From: UBA2185 sp964564625
GTDB lineage: Bacteria > Desulfobacterota > Syntrophia > Syntrophales > UBA2185
Assembly: GCA_964564625.1 (NCBI GenBank)
Contig: CAZMBE010000015.1
Coordinates: 1 to 64,000 of the forward strand
Direction of reading: 5' to 3'
Length of the DNA stretch: 64,000 nt
This document shows positions 24,040 to 33,227 of this stretch, one piece after another. The notes beneath the pieces were generated by a model. It saw nothing but the letters and a program-made list of their open reading frames with translations. It ran no database searches and had not been told where the DNA came from. How positions within the stretch are numbered: position 1 is the stretch's first letter; each line of letters begins with the position of its first letter. Made by a program: the position numbers and the translations under genes.

Positions 24040-26472
24040 CTACATAAAGTTTACGGGGTCCACATCAACTCTGATATCCAGACCGGTTACAGAAGCTTTT
24101 GCGAGGATTTCTTTGGCCAGATTATTGACCATCCGCGTATCATGGCCCTTCAAGAAGAGCTGCCAGCGGTACCTTCCCTTGATTTTGGCAATGGGGGACT
24201 CTGCCGGGCCGATGATTTCTATCTTCCCTTGCAGTGTCTTGCCGGGCGAAAAGGTTCGAATGAACTGCTTCAGTCTTTCCAGCCCCTCCATGCCCCTCTC
24301 TTTGTTCGCACTCGAGAAATGAAGATTTATGAGGCGTGAAAAGGGGGGGTACGTCAGGGTATTTCTCAGTGCAATCTCATCTTCATAAAATCTCAGATAA
24401 TCATGATCTTTGGCCCGGGTAACGGCATAATGATGAGGATTGAAGGTCTGGATAATGACCTTGCCGGGAAATGCGCCTCTGCCCCCCCTGCCTGAGACCT
24501 GCGTGAGGAGTTGAAATGTTCTTTCCGCTGCCCGGAAATCGGGTATATTCAGGGAGGTATCGGCGGAGATGACGCCGACCAGGGTTACCCAGGGGAAGTC
24601 ATGTCCCTTGGTTATCATCTGCGTACCCACAAGGATATCGATGGCGCGTTTGCTGAGAGCCCTGAGGATAGTTTCATACGCCCCTTTGCCGGTCGTTGTA
24701 TCGCTGTCCATTCTCTCGATGCGGGCTTCGGGGAAGAGTATTTGCACTTCCTCTGCAAGTTTTTCCGTTCCCACCCCATAGCTGCGGATACGGTTTCCGC
24801 GACATCCGGGACATAACCGCGGGGGTTTCATGACAAAGTCGCAATAATGGCATTTAAGGGTATCTTCCGCCGCGTGATATGTCATGGATACCGCGCAGTT
24901 CGGGCATTGAAATGTGTGGCCGCAGTCACAACAGAGTATGAAGGTGTGAAAACCGCGCCTGTTTAAAAAAAGGATCGTTTGCTGTTTTTTCTCCAGGGTA
25001 TGTTCAATTGCCTTGTGCAGAGCCCGGGATAGAACGGGGGACGCGGTACGGTCATTATCCCTCACTTCCTGTTTCATATCAACAAGTTCCACTTCCGGCA
25101 AAGGTTTGTCTTTCACTCGCTTGGGCAGAATAAGGTAGGTATATTTTCCTTTCATCGTATTGTAATATGTCTGGATCGCCGGTGTGGCTGTACCCGCGAT
25201 GACCGTTGCCGAATTGAGCTTTGCTCTCATAATCGCAAGGTCGCGGGCATTATATCTCATGCGGTCATCCTGTTTGTAGGAAGTATCATGTTCTTCATCA
25301 ACGATGATCAGCTTCAAATCCCTGACGGGGGCAAAGACAGCCGAACGGGCGCCGATGACAACCCTGATCTCCCCCCGCTGAATGCGGCGCCATTGATCGT
25401 ACCTTGCGGCCCTGGAGATCCCGCTGTGCAGTATGGCTTTTTCCTGATTGGGAAACATCGCAGTAAAACGGCTGATCAGTTGAGGCGTCAGGCCTATTTC
25501 CGGGACGAGAAAAATCACTCCCCCATTCATTCCAAGGGTTTTTTCAACTGCCCTCAGATATACTTCAGTCTTGCCGCTGCCGGTCACCCCGTGGAGCAAA
25601 TAAGGGGAGAACCTGCCCGATTCCATGCCTTTCGCGATCTCTCCCAGGGCGAACTCCTGATCGTCATTCGGAGTGATTGATTGCCCGTGGATGCCGAGAT
25701 CGGGGCTCTGGCCGTGATGGCGGGAGATCTCTTCCTCGAAGACAGATACGACTCCCCGCAGTTCGAGGGCCTTGATTGTGGAGAGGACATTCTTGCATTG
25801 TCCACGCAAGACAGACATGGGCAAGGGCCCGTGTGCACTGAGAAGATCAATAAGTACACGCTGTTTTTTTGTCGGTTTCTGTGCGTCCTGGCAATGGGGA
25901 TTGAGGGTGATTATCCTGTCTTTTTTTTTAGAGATGTGCGGTTTTCTGGTTCTTTGTTCAACCATAACAGCACCTGCGCTCCGGAGTGCATTGATATCCC
26001 TGTAGATATCCTTCTTTCCGAGCTTTTTCTTCAGCTGTGTGAGAGAGAACCCGTCAGGAAATTGCGTGAGGGCATCAATGATGTGCTTCTGTGACACCGA
26101 CATTTGGGACGTTGAGCTTTTCCTGTCTTCTTGTGCAAGGGTGATCCACTGGTCGCTTTTCGGATCGATTCCGCCAGGGAGGATTTCTGAGAGCGCTTTA
26201 CCGGGAGGGTAGAGATAGTATTGAGATGCCCATCGATAAAATTTCAGATCGGTTTCATTGAAGAGTGGTTCGGGGTCTAAGATTTCAATTATTTCTTTTG
26301 TGTCTTCGAAGGGGGAACAGTTCAATACTTCGACAATGTAGCCGGTCAGTCTTCTCTTGCCGAAGGGAATGAGGACTCGCTTTCCAATGGAGATTTCATT
26401 CCGCAGGGATTCCGGAACAGAATATGAGAATGTTTTTTCAGAGGGGATGTTGACGGCAACCGTAACAAACAT
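24040..26472 (-). CDS. priA: primosomal replication-restart helicase PriA
   Basis: This is an ~810-residue protein that reloads DnaB at stalled forks. It has an N-terminal 3'-DNA-binding domain (VAVNIPSEKTFSYSVPE), Walker A GVTGSGKTEVY, Walker B VDEEHDTSYK, and the zinc cluster of four CxxC pairs (CCDCGHTFQCPNC, CHYCDF, CPGC) inserted between helicase motifs. Then come GTQMITKGHDFP and QVSGRGGR. The frame is open to 26538, but those residues overlap dksA and lack similarity; Met at 26472 begins the conserved domain, 12 nt after the dksA stop. It probably shares a transcript with dksA. Confidence 0.93.
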   Translation of the reverse strand: MFVTVAVNIPSEKTFSYSVPESLRNEISIGKRVLIPFGKRRLTGYIVEVLNCSPFEDTKEIIEILDPEPLFNETDLKFYRWASQYYLYPPGKALSEILPGGIDPKSDQWITLAQEDRKSSTSQMSVSQKHIIDALTQFPDGFSLTQLKKKLGKKDIYRDINALRSAGAVMVEQRTRKPHISKKKDRIITLNPHCQDAQKPTKKQRVLIDLLSAHGPLPMSVLRGQCKNVLSTIKALELRGVVSVFEEEISRHHGQSPDLGIHGQSITPNDDQEFALGEIAKGMESGRFSPYLLHGVTGSGKTEVYLRAVEKTLGMNGGVIFLVPEIGLTPQLISRFTAMFPNQEKAILHSGISRAARYDQWRRIQRGEIRVVIGARSAVFAPVRDLKLIIVDEEHDTSYKQDDRMRYNARDLAIMRAKLNSATVIAGTATPAIQTYYNTMKGKYTYLILPKRVKDKPLPEVELVDMKQEVRDNDRTASPVLSRALHKAIEHTLEKKQQTILFLNRRGFHTFILCCDCGHTFQCPNCAVSMTYHAAEDTLKCHYCDFVMKPPRLCPGCRGNRIRSYGVGTEKLAEEVQILFPEARIERMDSDTTTGKGAYETILRALSKRAIDILVGTQMITKGHDFPWVTLVGVISADTSLNIPDFRAAERTFQLLTQVSGRGGRGAFPGKVIIQTFNPHHYAVTRAKDHDYLRFYEDEIALRNTLTYPPFSRLINLHFSSANKERGMEGLERLKQFIRTFSPGKTLQGKIEIIGPAESPIAKIKGRYRWQLFLKGHDTRMVNNLAKEILAKASVTGLDIRVDVDPVNFM

Positions 26473-26483
26473 CGTACGCGTAA

Positions 26484-26876
26484 CTATTCCCCTTTTTGTT
26501 TCTCTATCTTTTCCTGTTTGGTTTTGCACTGAATGCACTGGGTCGTTACGGGTCTTGCGATCAGTCTTTTTTCAGATATGGGGCCGCCGCAGACATCACA
26601 TATACCGAAGACACCATCGTCGAGACGCTTTATAGCTTCCTGGATCTTTACGATCAGCTTTCTTTCTCTATCTCTGATGCGAAGTTCAAAGTTCCTGTCC
26701 GACTCGAGGGTGGCCCTGTCATTAGGATCGGGGAAATTTTCTTTTCCCGTGGTCATATCGGACACTGTTTTTTCAGCTTCATCAAGCAACTCATTCATTT
26801 TCTGAGTAAGTAAATATCGAAAAAATTGTACTTTTTCCGGTTTCATTATCTGAATTTTTTCTGCTTTTGTGGCCAT
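26484..26876 (-). CDS. dksA: DksA-type RNA polymerase-binding zinc-finger protein
   Basis: The protein has about 130 residues. The N-terminal coiled-coil half ends with FPDPNDRATLESD, which carries the acidic tip DxxDxA of genuine DksA (the residues that enter the polymerase secondary channel). The C-terminal zinc finger is CDVC-x17-CIQC with the GICDVCG...RLIARPVT pattern. With ppGpp it shifts transcription from ribosomal to biosynthetic promoters. The ATG at 26876 has AAGGTG 6 nt upstream; GTG 26885 and ATG 26882 are alternatives too close to that site. The gene is immediately upstream of priA. Confidence 0.9.
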   Translation of the reverse strand: MATKAEKIQIMKPEKVQFFRYLLTQKMNELLDEAEKTVSDMTTGKENFPDPNDRATLESDRNFELRIRDRERKLIVKIQEAIKRLDDGVFGICDVCGGPISEKRLIARPVTTQCIQCKTKQEKIEKQKGE

Positions 26877-26917
26877 TTTCATCACCTTGTATGCGGTCTA
26901 TCTTCTTGAAATGAACC

Positions 26918-26945
26918 TCATACATAAAGAAAGCCTTTTTGTAAA
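26918..26945 (-). promoter_or_regulatory. candidate promoter of dksA-priA
   Basis: On the minus strand TTTACA (26945-26940), a 16-nt spacer and TATGAG (26923-26918) lie about 45 nt before the dksA start. The match is moderate. Confidence 0.35.
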
Positions 26946-27053
26946 GAAAAAAATTAAAAATAGGGGCATGTCGTTACATGGACACAAGATATTGTGCTTT
27001 TCACTGACAATATAAATGGGCCATACATAACACCTGACTTTATTATATTATCG

Positions 27054-27536
27054 TCATTTTGTTCCATAGACTTTTTTTATTTTTTCAATGATGTTTGTTG
27101 TTGATGATCCTTTGATTTCGGGTATGATAATTACCTTGCCGCCCCATTTTCCCACGGACTCCCGTCCCACAACTTCATCCTCTTTCCAATCTCCCCCCTT
27201 CACCAGAACGTCGGGTCTCAGATATTCTATTAACTCAAGGGGTGTGAGCTCATGAAAAATGGTTACGTAATCCACCGATTCGAGGGATGCGATTACATCC
27301 GCCCGCTCTTTTTCGGGAATGAGCGGCCTTTTTTCCCCTTTCAGGGCTTTCACTGACTCGTCACTGTTCAAGCCGAGAATCAGGATATCCCCCTGCTTTT
27401 TCGCTTCCTTAAGATACCGGGTATGCCCCACGTGAAGGATGTCGAAACAACCGTTTGTAAAAACAATTTTCTTCCCTTCATTCCGAAGCCTGTCGATTTC
27501 TTTCTTCAGTTTTTCCCGGGGGTATATCTTTTCCAT
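27054..27536 (-). CDS. rfaE2: heptose 1-phosphate adenylyltransferase (RfaE2/HldE C-terminal type)
   Basis: This is a 160-residue nucleotidyltransferase of the cytidylyltransferase fold. TNGCFDILHVGHTRYL holds the HxGH nucleotide-binding motif, LNSDESVKALKG follows, and the C-terminal GSSTTNIIEKI is typical. It activates D-glycero-D-manno-heptose 1-phosphate with ATP to give ADP-heptose for the LPS inner core. It is the stand-alone form; the kinase half (RfaE1) of bifunctional HldE is not next to it. It lies 18 nt downstream of comF on the same strand, and an A+T-rich 500-bp gap follows before dksA. Confidence 0.9.
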   Translation of the reverse strand: MEKIYPREKLKKEIDRLRNEGKKIVFTNGCFDILHVGHTRYLKEAKKQGDILILGLNSDESVKALKGEKRPLIPEKERADVIASLESVDYVTIFHELTPLELIEYLRPDVLVKGGDWKEDEVVGRESVGKWGGKVIIIPEIKGSSTTNIIEKIKKVYGTK

Positions 27537-27554
27537 GAAGAATCCTTCCTTACT

Positions 27555-28274
27555 TTATTGAACCGCTCTGGCGATGGTGAGAATTGCCACCGAGTCGGCT
27601 TTGTTTTGCATCAGTACACGGGTGCATTCCTTTGCCGTGCTTCCGGATGTGTACACATCATCCACGAGGATAATTTTTTGTCCGTGTATCTTTTCGGAAT
27701 CGGTCACAGAAAAGACACCTTTCACATTCTCTTCCCGGTCCTTTCTCCCCAGATTGATCTGCGCTTCCGTGTACGTATGCCTCCTGAGTGTTAAGAAGTC
27801 CAACGTTACTTGAAATCGCTTGGAGATTTCCCTTGCCAGGATTACAGACTGGTTAAATCCTCGTTGTCTCAATTTTTTTGGATGGAGAGGAACCGGCATG
27901 ATCAGGGAATAGTCGGAGATCGCAAAGTCGGAATATTCAAACTCCGCCATTAGTTTTCCCAGGATTTCACCAATGTGGATGTTCCTGTTGTATTTGAACC
28001 GGTGGATTGCTTCCAGGAGCGTCGTCTCATATTTTCCTATGGAACGTGCGACTGAGAATATGGGTTTTGAGACCGCACAGTTGCCACAGAGGTGATTATC
28101 TGTGTCGGCGCCGGCAAACGGAATGCCACAGCATAGACAGAGGGGTGATTGAAGAAAATGTATCTGTGAAAAGCAGACAGGACAGAAAGGGGCATTATTA
28201 TCAAGGCCTTCTTCGCACGTTAGACATCTGGGCGGGAACACGATGTCCGCGAGTCCTGTCAGAATTCGTTTCAA
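27555..28274 (-). CDS. comF: ComF family phosphoribosyltransferase-like protein
   Basis: This is a 239-residue protein. The N-terminal double zwf-like zinc region has paired cysteines (CLTCEEG, CPVC, CLCCG, CGNC; residues ~17-75). The core is a type I phosphoribosyltransferase: IMPVPLHPKKLRQRGFNQS and the PRPP-binding loop IILVDDVYTSGSTAKE at ~195. ComF proteins are linked to DNA uptake for transformation in Gram-positive bacteria and are widespread in Gram-negatives, where their biochemical role is uncertain. It begins 2 nt after the rsfS stop and is likely in the same operon (rsfS-comF-rfaE2). Confidence 0.9.
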   Translation of the reverse strand: MKRILTGLADIVFPPRCLTCEEGLDNNAPFCPVCFSQIHFLQSPLCLCCGIPFAGADTDNHLCGNCAVSKPIFSVARSIGKYETTLLEAIHRFKYNRNIHIGEILGKLMAEFEYSDFAISDYSLIMPVPLHPKKLRQRGFNQSVILAREISKRFQVTLDFLTLRRHTYTEAQINLGRKDREENVKGVFSVTDSEKIHGQKIILVDDVYTSGSTAKECTRVLMQNKADSVAILTIARAVQ

Positions 28275-28276
28275 GA

Positions 28277-28672
28277 TTACATGCCTTTGTCGAGGGCTGT
28301 CAGTTCGGTAACTTCATCACCAATCTCCATACGTTGCGCGTCTGACCACAACCTCTCAATATCGTAAAATTCTCTGACGGGTTCGTAAAAGATGTGGATG
28401 ATTACATCCTCGTAGTCCATAAGAACCCATTTCCCGAGTCGTTCACCTTCTATACCAAGGGGCAAAATGCCGTATGCTTTGAGATTTTCTTGGATTGCGG
28501 CGGTTATGGCCTGAACCTGCCTGTCGGAAGTGCCACTGCAGATGATGAAATAATCTGCGAAGGAAGAGGACTCTTTGACGTTTAGGATAATTAAATTTTT
28601 TGCTTTATTCTTCAGGGAAGCATTCACGCAGAGGAGTACTTGCTCTTTTCCATTTATGCTTTCTTTTGCCAA
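28277..28672 (-). CDS. rsfS: ribosome silencing factor RsfS
   Basis: The protein has about 131 residues in the RsfS/Iojap family. It binds ribosomal protein L14 and blocks subunit joining when nutrients are scarce. The core motifs are present: NLIILNVKESSSFADYFII, CSGTSDRQVQAI, EGERLGKWVLMDYEDVIIHI and FYDIERLW. The start is probably TTG 28672, which has AAGGAGG at the ideal spacing; the GTG at 28678 overlaps that site. It is the first gene of a likely rsfS-comF-rfaE2 run. In other bacteria rsfS often follows obg/proB/nadD, but here those are 30 kb away. Confidence 0.9.
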   Translation of the reverse strand: MAKESINGKEQVLLCVNASLKNKAKNLIILNVKESSSFADYFIICSGTSDRQVQAITAAIQENLKAYGILPLGIEGERLGKWVLMDYEDVIIHIFYEPVREFYDIERLWSDAQRMEIGDEVTELTALDKGM

Positions 28673-28792
28673 TAACACCTCCTTGTCCAGTATGTGTCAG
28701 TGAGATTTGAGAAATCGTCAACTATCTGTGTTATTTTACAATTATATTTATAGTTTTCGCAACAACATTTTTGATGCCCTGTAAATCACATG

Positions 28793-28860
28793 CCATCGTG
28801 TAAACTGCGATTGATAAATGGCGACCTGTATGGTAAAGGGAGCATCACTTTACACGGTGG
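28793..28860. repeat. 12-bp inverted repeat in divergent gap
   Basis: CCATCGTGTAAA (28793-28804) and TTTACACGGTGG (28849-28860) are complementary at 11 of 12 positions, 44 bp apart. They lie in the 300-bp gap between the divergent rsfS and the epimerase-like gene, where an operator or transcript hairpin is possible. A second, smaller hairpin (TGAAGGG/CCCTTCA) is at 28908-28927. Confidence 0.5.
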
Positions 28861-28983
28861 ATGATCTCCTGGAAAGGTGACGGCATTTCGGGATTTAAGT
28901 GAATTTATGAAGGGATTAAGCCCTTCAATATTACCGTTTTATTGCCACTAAATAGGAGAAAAGACCCGATTAAAATCTCGTTG

Positions 28984-29787
28984 ATGGAATCCAGCATGCA
29001 CGACATATTAAAGGCTGTTCAAGTTCATATGCCGTTTAATTTTCTCCACGATACATTCCTTCCAAAGGTAATAAAAGAAGGGATTAATCCAGAAATCAGC
29101 TTCAATCATTATACCCTCGATCGTTTCAAAAAAGAGGATTATATAAGGGTTGCCGAGCAACTTTTGGAAGCGGGATTGACAATAACCTTCCACGCGCCCT
29201 TCATGGATTTGAGGCCGGGAGCCATAGATCCCAGGATACGAAAGGTAACCTCAGCGCGCTTGAATCAGGTATTCGATCTTGTTCCGTATTTTCAACCGCT
29301 TTCGGTAGTCTGCCATGCTTCGTTTGATAAAAGATACTATGTGTCGAGTGAGAACATATGGCTGGAAAACAGTATCGATACATGGAAACATTTTGTGGCG
29401 CGAGCGATGGAAATGAATACCATTATTGCGCTGGAAAATGTGTATGAAGGTGATTACCAACAGCTTGGCCTTCTCCTCAATGCCTTTGCCTCTCCCCATA
29501 TTTGCTTTTGCTTTGATACGGGTCATTTTAATGTATTTTCCGTTACACCCTTGGAGGAATGGATGAATGGTTTAGGTTCTCGCATAGGCCAGGTTCATAT
29601 CCATGACAATAACGGACGCTTGGATGAACATCTCCCCGTGGGAGACGGCAATTTCCCTTTTCAGAAATTTTTTGGATTACTCCACGAAAAAAACATTACA
29701 CCAATTTTGACTATAGAGCCTCACACGGCAAAGCACCTGAGGCGGATGCTGGAAAATATCAAAGCCATAAAGCTGTTCAGGGGATAG
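28984..29787 (+). CDS. sugar phosphate isomerase/epimerase-like TIM-barrel protein
   Basis: The protein has ~267 residues of the xylose isomerase-like / AP endonuclease 2 superfamily. Metal-ligand motifs are in order: ITFHAPFMD, VCHASFDKRY, IIALENVYE, FCFDTGHFN, QVHIHDNNG, GDGNFPFQK and TIEPH. Enzymes with this fold isomerise sugars or cut DNA at abasic sites; the IHDN..DEHLPVGDG pattern is most like the isomerase/epimerase branch. The start is uncertain: ATG 28984 lacks a close ribosome-binding site; a GGAG at ~28956 would suit an upstream non-ATG start, and TTG 28942 is open too. The permease genes follow 49 bp downstream. Confidence 0.75.
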   Translation: MESSMHDILKAVQVHMPFNFLHDTFLPKVIKEGINPEISFNHYTLDRFKKEDYIRVAEQLLEAGLTITFHAPFMDLRPGAIDPRIRKVTSARLNQVFDLVPYFQPLSVVCHASFDKRYYVSSENIWLENSIDTWKHFVARAMEMNTIIALENVYEGDYQQLGLLLNAFASPHICFCFDTGHFNVFSVTPLEEWMNGLGSRIGQVHIHDNNGRLDEHLPVGDGNFPFQKFFGLLHEKNITPILTIEPHTAKHLRRMLENIKAIKLFRG

Positions 29788-29836
29788 GGTTCAGGTTTCA
29801 GGAAGCAAGGGGGCAAGAACAGGAAGGGAGCAGCAA

Positions 29837-30811
29837 TTGACAAGGTACATCATCAAAAGATTGATATTCATGATTCCCCTCCTCTTCGGTATCACCATTG
29901 TCTGTTTTGGTGTGATGCACCTGGCACCCGGTTCGCCTACGGATCTGGAAACGCAGATGAACCCGCGGGCATCCGCAGAGTACAGGGAGCGATTGAATGC
30001 AATGTATGATCTCGATAAACCGTTGCACGAGCAGTATCTGATCTGGGTAGGAAAACTCGCAGTTCTGGATCTGGGAAAATCATTCTCCTCGGACCGCAGG
30101 CCTGTGGCACACAAGATTCTGGAGAGGCTTCCCATTACCATCCTTATCAATGTGCTCTCAATGATCCTCATTTTAATTATCGCTATTCCTATCGGCATCC
30201 TCTCCGCGGTACACCAGGATTCCCTGTTTGATAAAGTGGCCGGCGTATTTGTGTTTATCGGGTTTGCCATCCCTACCTTTTGGTTGGCGTTGCTTTTGAT
30301 GATCTTTTTTGGAATAGATCTGGGCTGGCTGCCCATATCGGGTATCCGGTCCCTCAATTATGAATATCTCCCCCCGGGGATGGCGTTCCTGGATTTGATA
30401 CAACATCTGATAATGCCCGTTATGCTGTCGGCATTTGGCGGCCTTGCGGGACTTTCCCGCTATATGAGGTCCAATATGCTGGAGGTAATCAGGCAGGATT
30501 ACATTATGACGGCCAGGGCAAAGGGGCTAAGTGAGCGGGTGGTCATCTATAAGCATGCCCTCAGGAACGCGCTGCTCCCCGTTATTACGATATTGGGATT
30601 ATCTGTACCCGGCCTCATTGGCGGAAGTGTTATTTTTGAGACGATATTTGCGATACCGGGCATGGGACAGCTTTTTTATATGTCTGTCATGGCCAGGGAT
30701 TACCCCGTCGTCATGGGTATTCTTTTTATCGGGGCTGTTCTGACCCTGCTGGGCAACCTGATCGCAGACGTGTCGTATGCGCTGGCCGATCCGAGGATAA
30801 GGGTGTCATAG
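29837..30811 (+). CDS. oligopeptide ABC transporter permease (DppB/OppB type)
   Basis: This is a 324-residue inner-membrane permease with six predicted helices, beginning YIIKRLIFMIPLLFGITIV and containing GSPTDLETQ and the EAA-loop sequence ARAKGLSERVVIYKHALRNA, which contacts the ATPase. It ends VSYALADPRIR as in DppB. The start is TTG 29837 with GGGAG 8 nt upstream. It pairs with the DppC-type gene downstream; together they form the channel of a peptide/nickel-family importer. No binding protein or ATPase gene is in this window, so those must be elsewhere or the pair is orphaned. Confidence 0.9.
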   Translation: MTRYIIKRLIFMIPLLFGITIVCFGVMHLAPGSPTDLETQMNPRASAEYRERLNAMYDLDKPLHEQYLIWVGKLAVLDLGKSFSSDRRPVAHKILERLPITILINVLSMILILIIAIPIGILSAVHQDSLFDKVAGVFVFIGFAIPTFWLALLLMIFFGIDLGWLPISGIRSLNYEYLPPGMAFLDLIQHLIMPVMLSAFGGLAGLSRYMRSNMLEVIRQDYIMTARAKGLSERVVIYKHALRNALLPVITILGLSVPGLIGGSVIFETIFAIPGMGQLFYMSVMARDYPVVMGILFIGAVLTLLGNLIADVSYALADPRIRVS

Positions 30812-30972
30812 GGTTGTCGTAACACGTGGTGCTGTGATACTTCCTCCCAGTCCCCCTTTGGCAAAGGGATGAATTGATTAATTTCTCCCTCTGATTAGGG
30901 GATAGTAAAGAGGATGTTTCTGTATAGTAATTTCACTTCTTCAAAAGGCAATATTGCTGTGGATTGCATAGC

Positions 30973-31803
30973 ATGAGAACGGACTTCTGGAAAAGATTTT
31001 CAAAAAATAAGATCGCATTGGCAGGAAGCTGTGTTGTCATTCTGTTGTTTATAATCTCTATTCTTGCACCATGGATTGCTCCCTATGATCCCAATGAGAT
31101 CAATCTTACCGCGGTACTTTCATCGCCATCGGCAAACCACCTGTGCGGGACGGATCAGCTGGGCCGGGATGTTCTCTCCCGGATGATCTGGGGGGCCAGA
31201 ATATCGCTGAAAGTTGGCTTTGTAGCGACTGGTATTGCCATCCTCATCGGGGCGATTCTGGGCGCCCTCGCGGGGTATTATGGAAAATGGGTAGATGCCG
31301 TGATTATGAGATTTGTGGATATCATGCTCTGTTTCCCCACGTTTTTTCTTATTCTCGCGGTGATTGCGCTTCTTGAACCCTCCATCTGGAATATCATGAT
31401 TATTATCGGATTGACGGGCTGGATGGGAGTTACCCGCCTCGTGAGGGCTGATTTTACATCCCTGAAAGAAAGGGATTTTGTGCTCGCGGCAAAAGCAATC
31501 GGCGCCGGTGATGTACGGATCATTTTTATCCACATACTGCCCAACGCAATGGCATCGGTCCTTGTTGCCGCAACACTGGGTGTAGCCGGTGCCATTCTCA
31601 CCGAGTCTGCCCTCAGTTTTCTGGGTATCGGCGTTCAGCCGCCGACACCGAGCTGGGGGAATATCCTCACGGCCGGCAAGGATAACATCGATATCGCGTG
31701 GTGGCTTTCCCTCTATCCGGGATTAGCTATTCTGATTACCGTGCTCGGATATAACCTGCTGGGCGAGGGAATTCGGGATTCATTGGATCCGAGGCTCAGA
31801 TAA
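30973..31803 (+). CDS. oligopeptide ABC transporter permease (DppC/OppC type)
   Basis: The protein has ~276 residues with five to six membrane helices. KNKIALAGSCVVILLFI begins the N-terminal helix; PYDPNE and GTDQLGRDVLSRMIWGAR are DppC signatures. The EAA loop is AAKAIGAGDVRIIFIHILPNA, and the tail is GEGIRDSLDPRLR. ATG 30973 is chosen over TTG 30964; both have weak ribosome-binding sites. The gap from the dppB-type gene is 160 bp and includes CCCCCTTTGGCAAAGGG, a short palindrome-like stretch. It works with the preceding permease; the substrate is not deducible. Confidence 0.9.
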   Translation: MRTDFWKRFSKNKIALAGSCVVILLFIISILAPWIAPYDPNEINLTAVLSSPSANHLCGTDQLGRDVLSRMIWGARISLKVGFVATGIAILIGAILGALAGYYGKWVDAVIMRFVDIMLCFPTFFLILAVIALLEPSIWNIMIIIGLTGWMGVTRLVRADFTSLKERDFVLAAKAIGAGDVRIIFIHILPNAMASVLVAATLGVAGAILTESALSFLGIGVQPPTPSWGNILTAGKDNIDIAWWLSLYPGLAILITVLGYNLLGEGIRDSLDPRLR

Positions 31804-31850
31804 ACAAATCTACTCTGATGTGCTTTACATAGGTTAAGGAACGTTAGAAA

Positions 31851-33227
31851 ATGCAAGATGAAGTAAAGACAAAGGCACAACTGATCACAGAGTTGGAGAA
31901 AATGCGTCAACAGGTCAATGAACTAACCGCGGGGAAAGCCCATCATGAGCAGACGGAGGAGGCGCTGAGAGAGAGCGAAAGGCGGTACCGGCGCATCACC
32001 GAGGCTATCACGGACTACATCTATACTGTGCAGATCGAAGATGGAAAGGCGGTGGAGACCCGGCACGGACCAGGTTGTATGGCTGTTACCGGGTATACTG
32101 AAGAGGAATTTGCCGCTGACCCTTACCTGTGGATTCACATGGTAGCGGCGGAGGATCGCCGCGCGGTTCAAGATCATGCCCGGCGTGTGTTGGCCGAGGG
32201 AAATATACCGGCCCTCGAGCACCGCATCATCCGCAAGGATGGCATGGAGCGCTGGGTAAGGAATACGCCTGTTCTGCGGCGTGATAATCACGGCAATATC
32301 CAGGCGTATGATGGGTTGATTCAGGATATTACTGAACGCAAGAAGGCGGAGAAAGCGCTTCAAGAGAGTGAAGAAATTTACCGGGTATTAGCTGAGAAGT
32401 CGTTTGCCGGGGTATATGTGATACAGGACGGCAAGTTTCGTTTTCTCAACTCCAATGCCGCCTCGTATGTGGGATACAGTCCGGAGGAATTGTTAGGACG
32501 AGAATCAATGAAGCTGGTCCATCCCGAAGACAGAGAACAGCTGAAGAAAAATTCCATAGAAATGCTGTATGGAAAACGCACATCTCCGTACGAGTACAGG
32601 ATAATAACCAGGGAGGGTCAAATTAAATGGCTCATGGAGATGGTCGCTTCGATTTCGTGGGAGGGGAAGCGCGCTATCCTTGGAAATTCAATGGATCTCA
32701 CGGACCGAAAGAGAGCAGAGGAGGAAATCAGTTTTATCTCAGTGACTGACCAACTTACAGGCTTGTACAACAGAAGGGGTTTCATAACCCTTGCAGAACA
32801 GCAATTGAGATCTTCGGACAGGAGCAAGAGGGACATGTTGCTATTCTTTGCCGATCTTGACGGCATGAAGTGGATTAATGATACACTGGGTCACGAAGAA
32901 GGTGACAGGGCTCTCCAGGAAGTAGCAGCAATACTCAAAGAAACTTTCAGAGCTTCCGATATTGTTGCCCGTATTGGAGGGGATGAATTTGCAATTCTTG
33001 CGATAGACTCTGCAGGCATATACCCGGATGTCATAATGACACGGTTACAGAATCAGATTGATACGCATAACTCTGAAGGTAACCGGCGTTATACCATCTC
33101 GATAAGTATGGGTGCAGCGTATTATGATCCTGAAAATCCATGTTCTCTTGATGAGCTTATGTCCCGTGCTGATACATTGATGTATGAGCAGAAAAGAAGG
33201 AAAAAATCATGGCAGGCAGCACCGTGA
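31851..33227 (+). CDS. PAS-PAS-GGDEF diguanylate cyclase
   Basis: The protein has 458 residues and no membrane segment. A short coiled coil (1-40) leads to two PAS domains (~42-165 and ~170-290), each ending with a typical linker (LIQDITERKKAE, SMDLTDRKRAEEE). The GGDEF domain (295-450) starts with DQLTGLYNRRGF and contains RASDIVARIGGDEF at ~366-379, so it has an intact active site and the RxxD product-inhibition (I-site) motif. It makes cyclic di-GMP from two GTP in response to an unidentified PAS ligand. RBS AAGGAA precedes ATG 31851. It overlaps the convergent Tim44-like pseudogene at its 3' end. Confidence 0.9.
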   Translation: MQDEVKTKAQLITELEKMRQQVNELTAGKAHHEQTEEALRESERRYRRITEAITDYIYTVQIEDGKAVETRHGPGCMAVTGYTEEEFAADPYLWIHMVAAEDRRAVQDHARRVLAEGNIPALEHRIIRKDGMERWVRNTPVLRRDNHGNIQAYDGLIQDITERKKAEKALQESEEIYRVLAEKSFAGVYVIQDGKFRFLNSNAASYVGYSPEELLGRESMKLVHPEDREQLKKNSIEMLYGKRTSPYEYRIITREGQIKWLMEMVASISWEGKRAILGNSMDLTDRKRAEEEISFISVTDQLTGLYNRRGFITLAEQQLRSSDRSKRDMLLFFADLDGMKWINDTLGHEEGDRALQEVAAILKETFRASDIVARIGGDEFAILAIDSAGIYPDVIMTRLQNQIDTHNSEGNRRYTISISMGAAYYDPENPCSLDELMSRADTLMYEQKRRKKSWQAAP

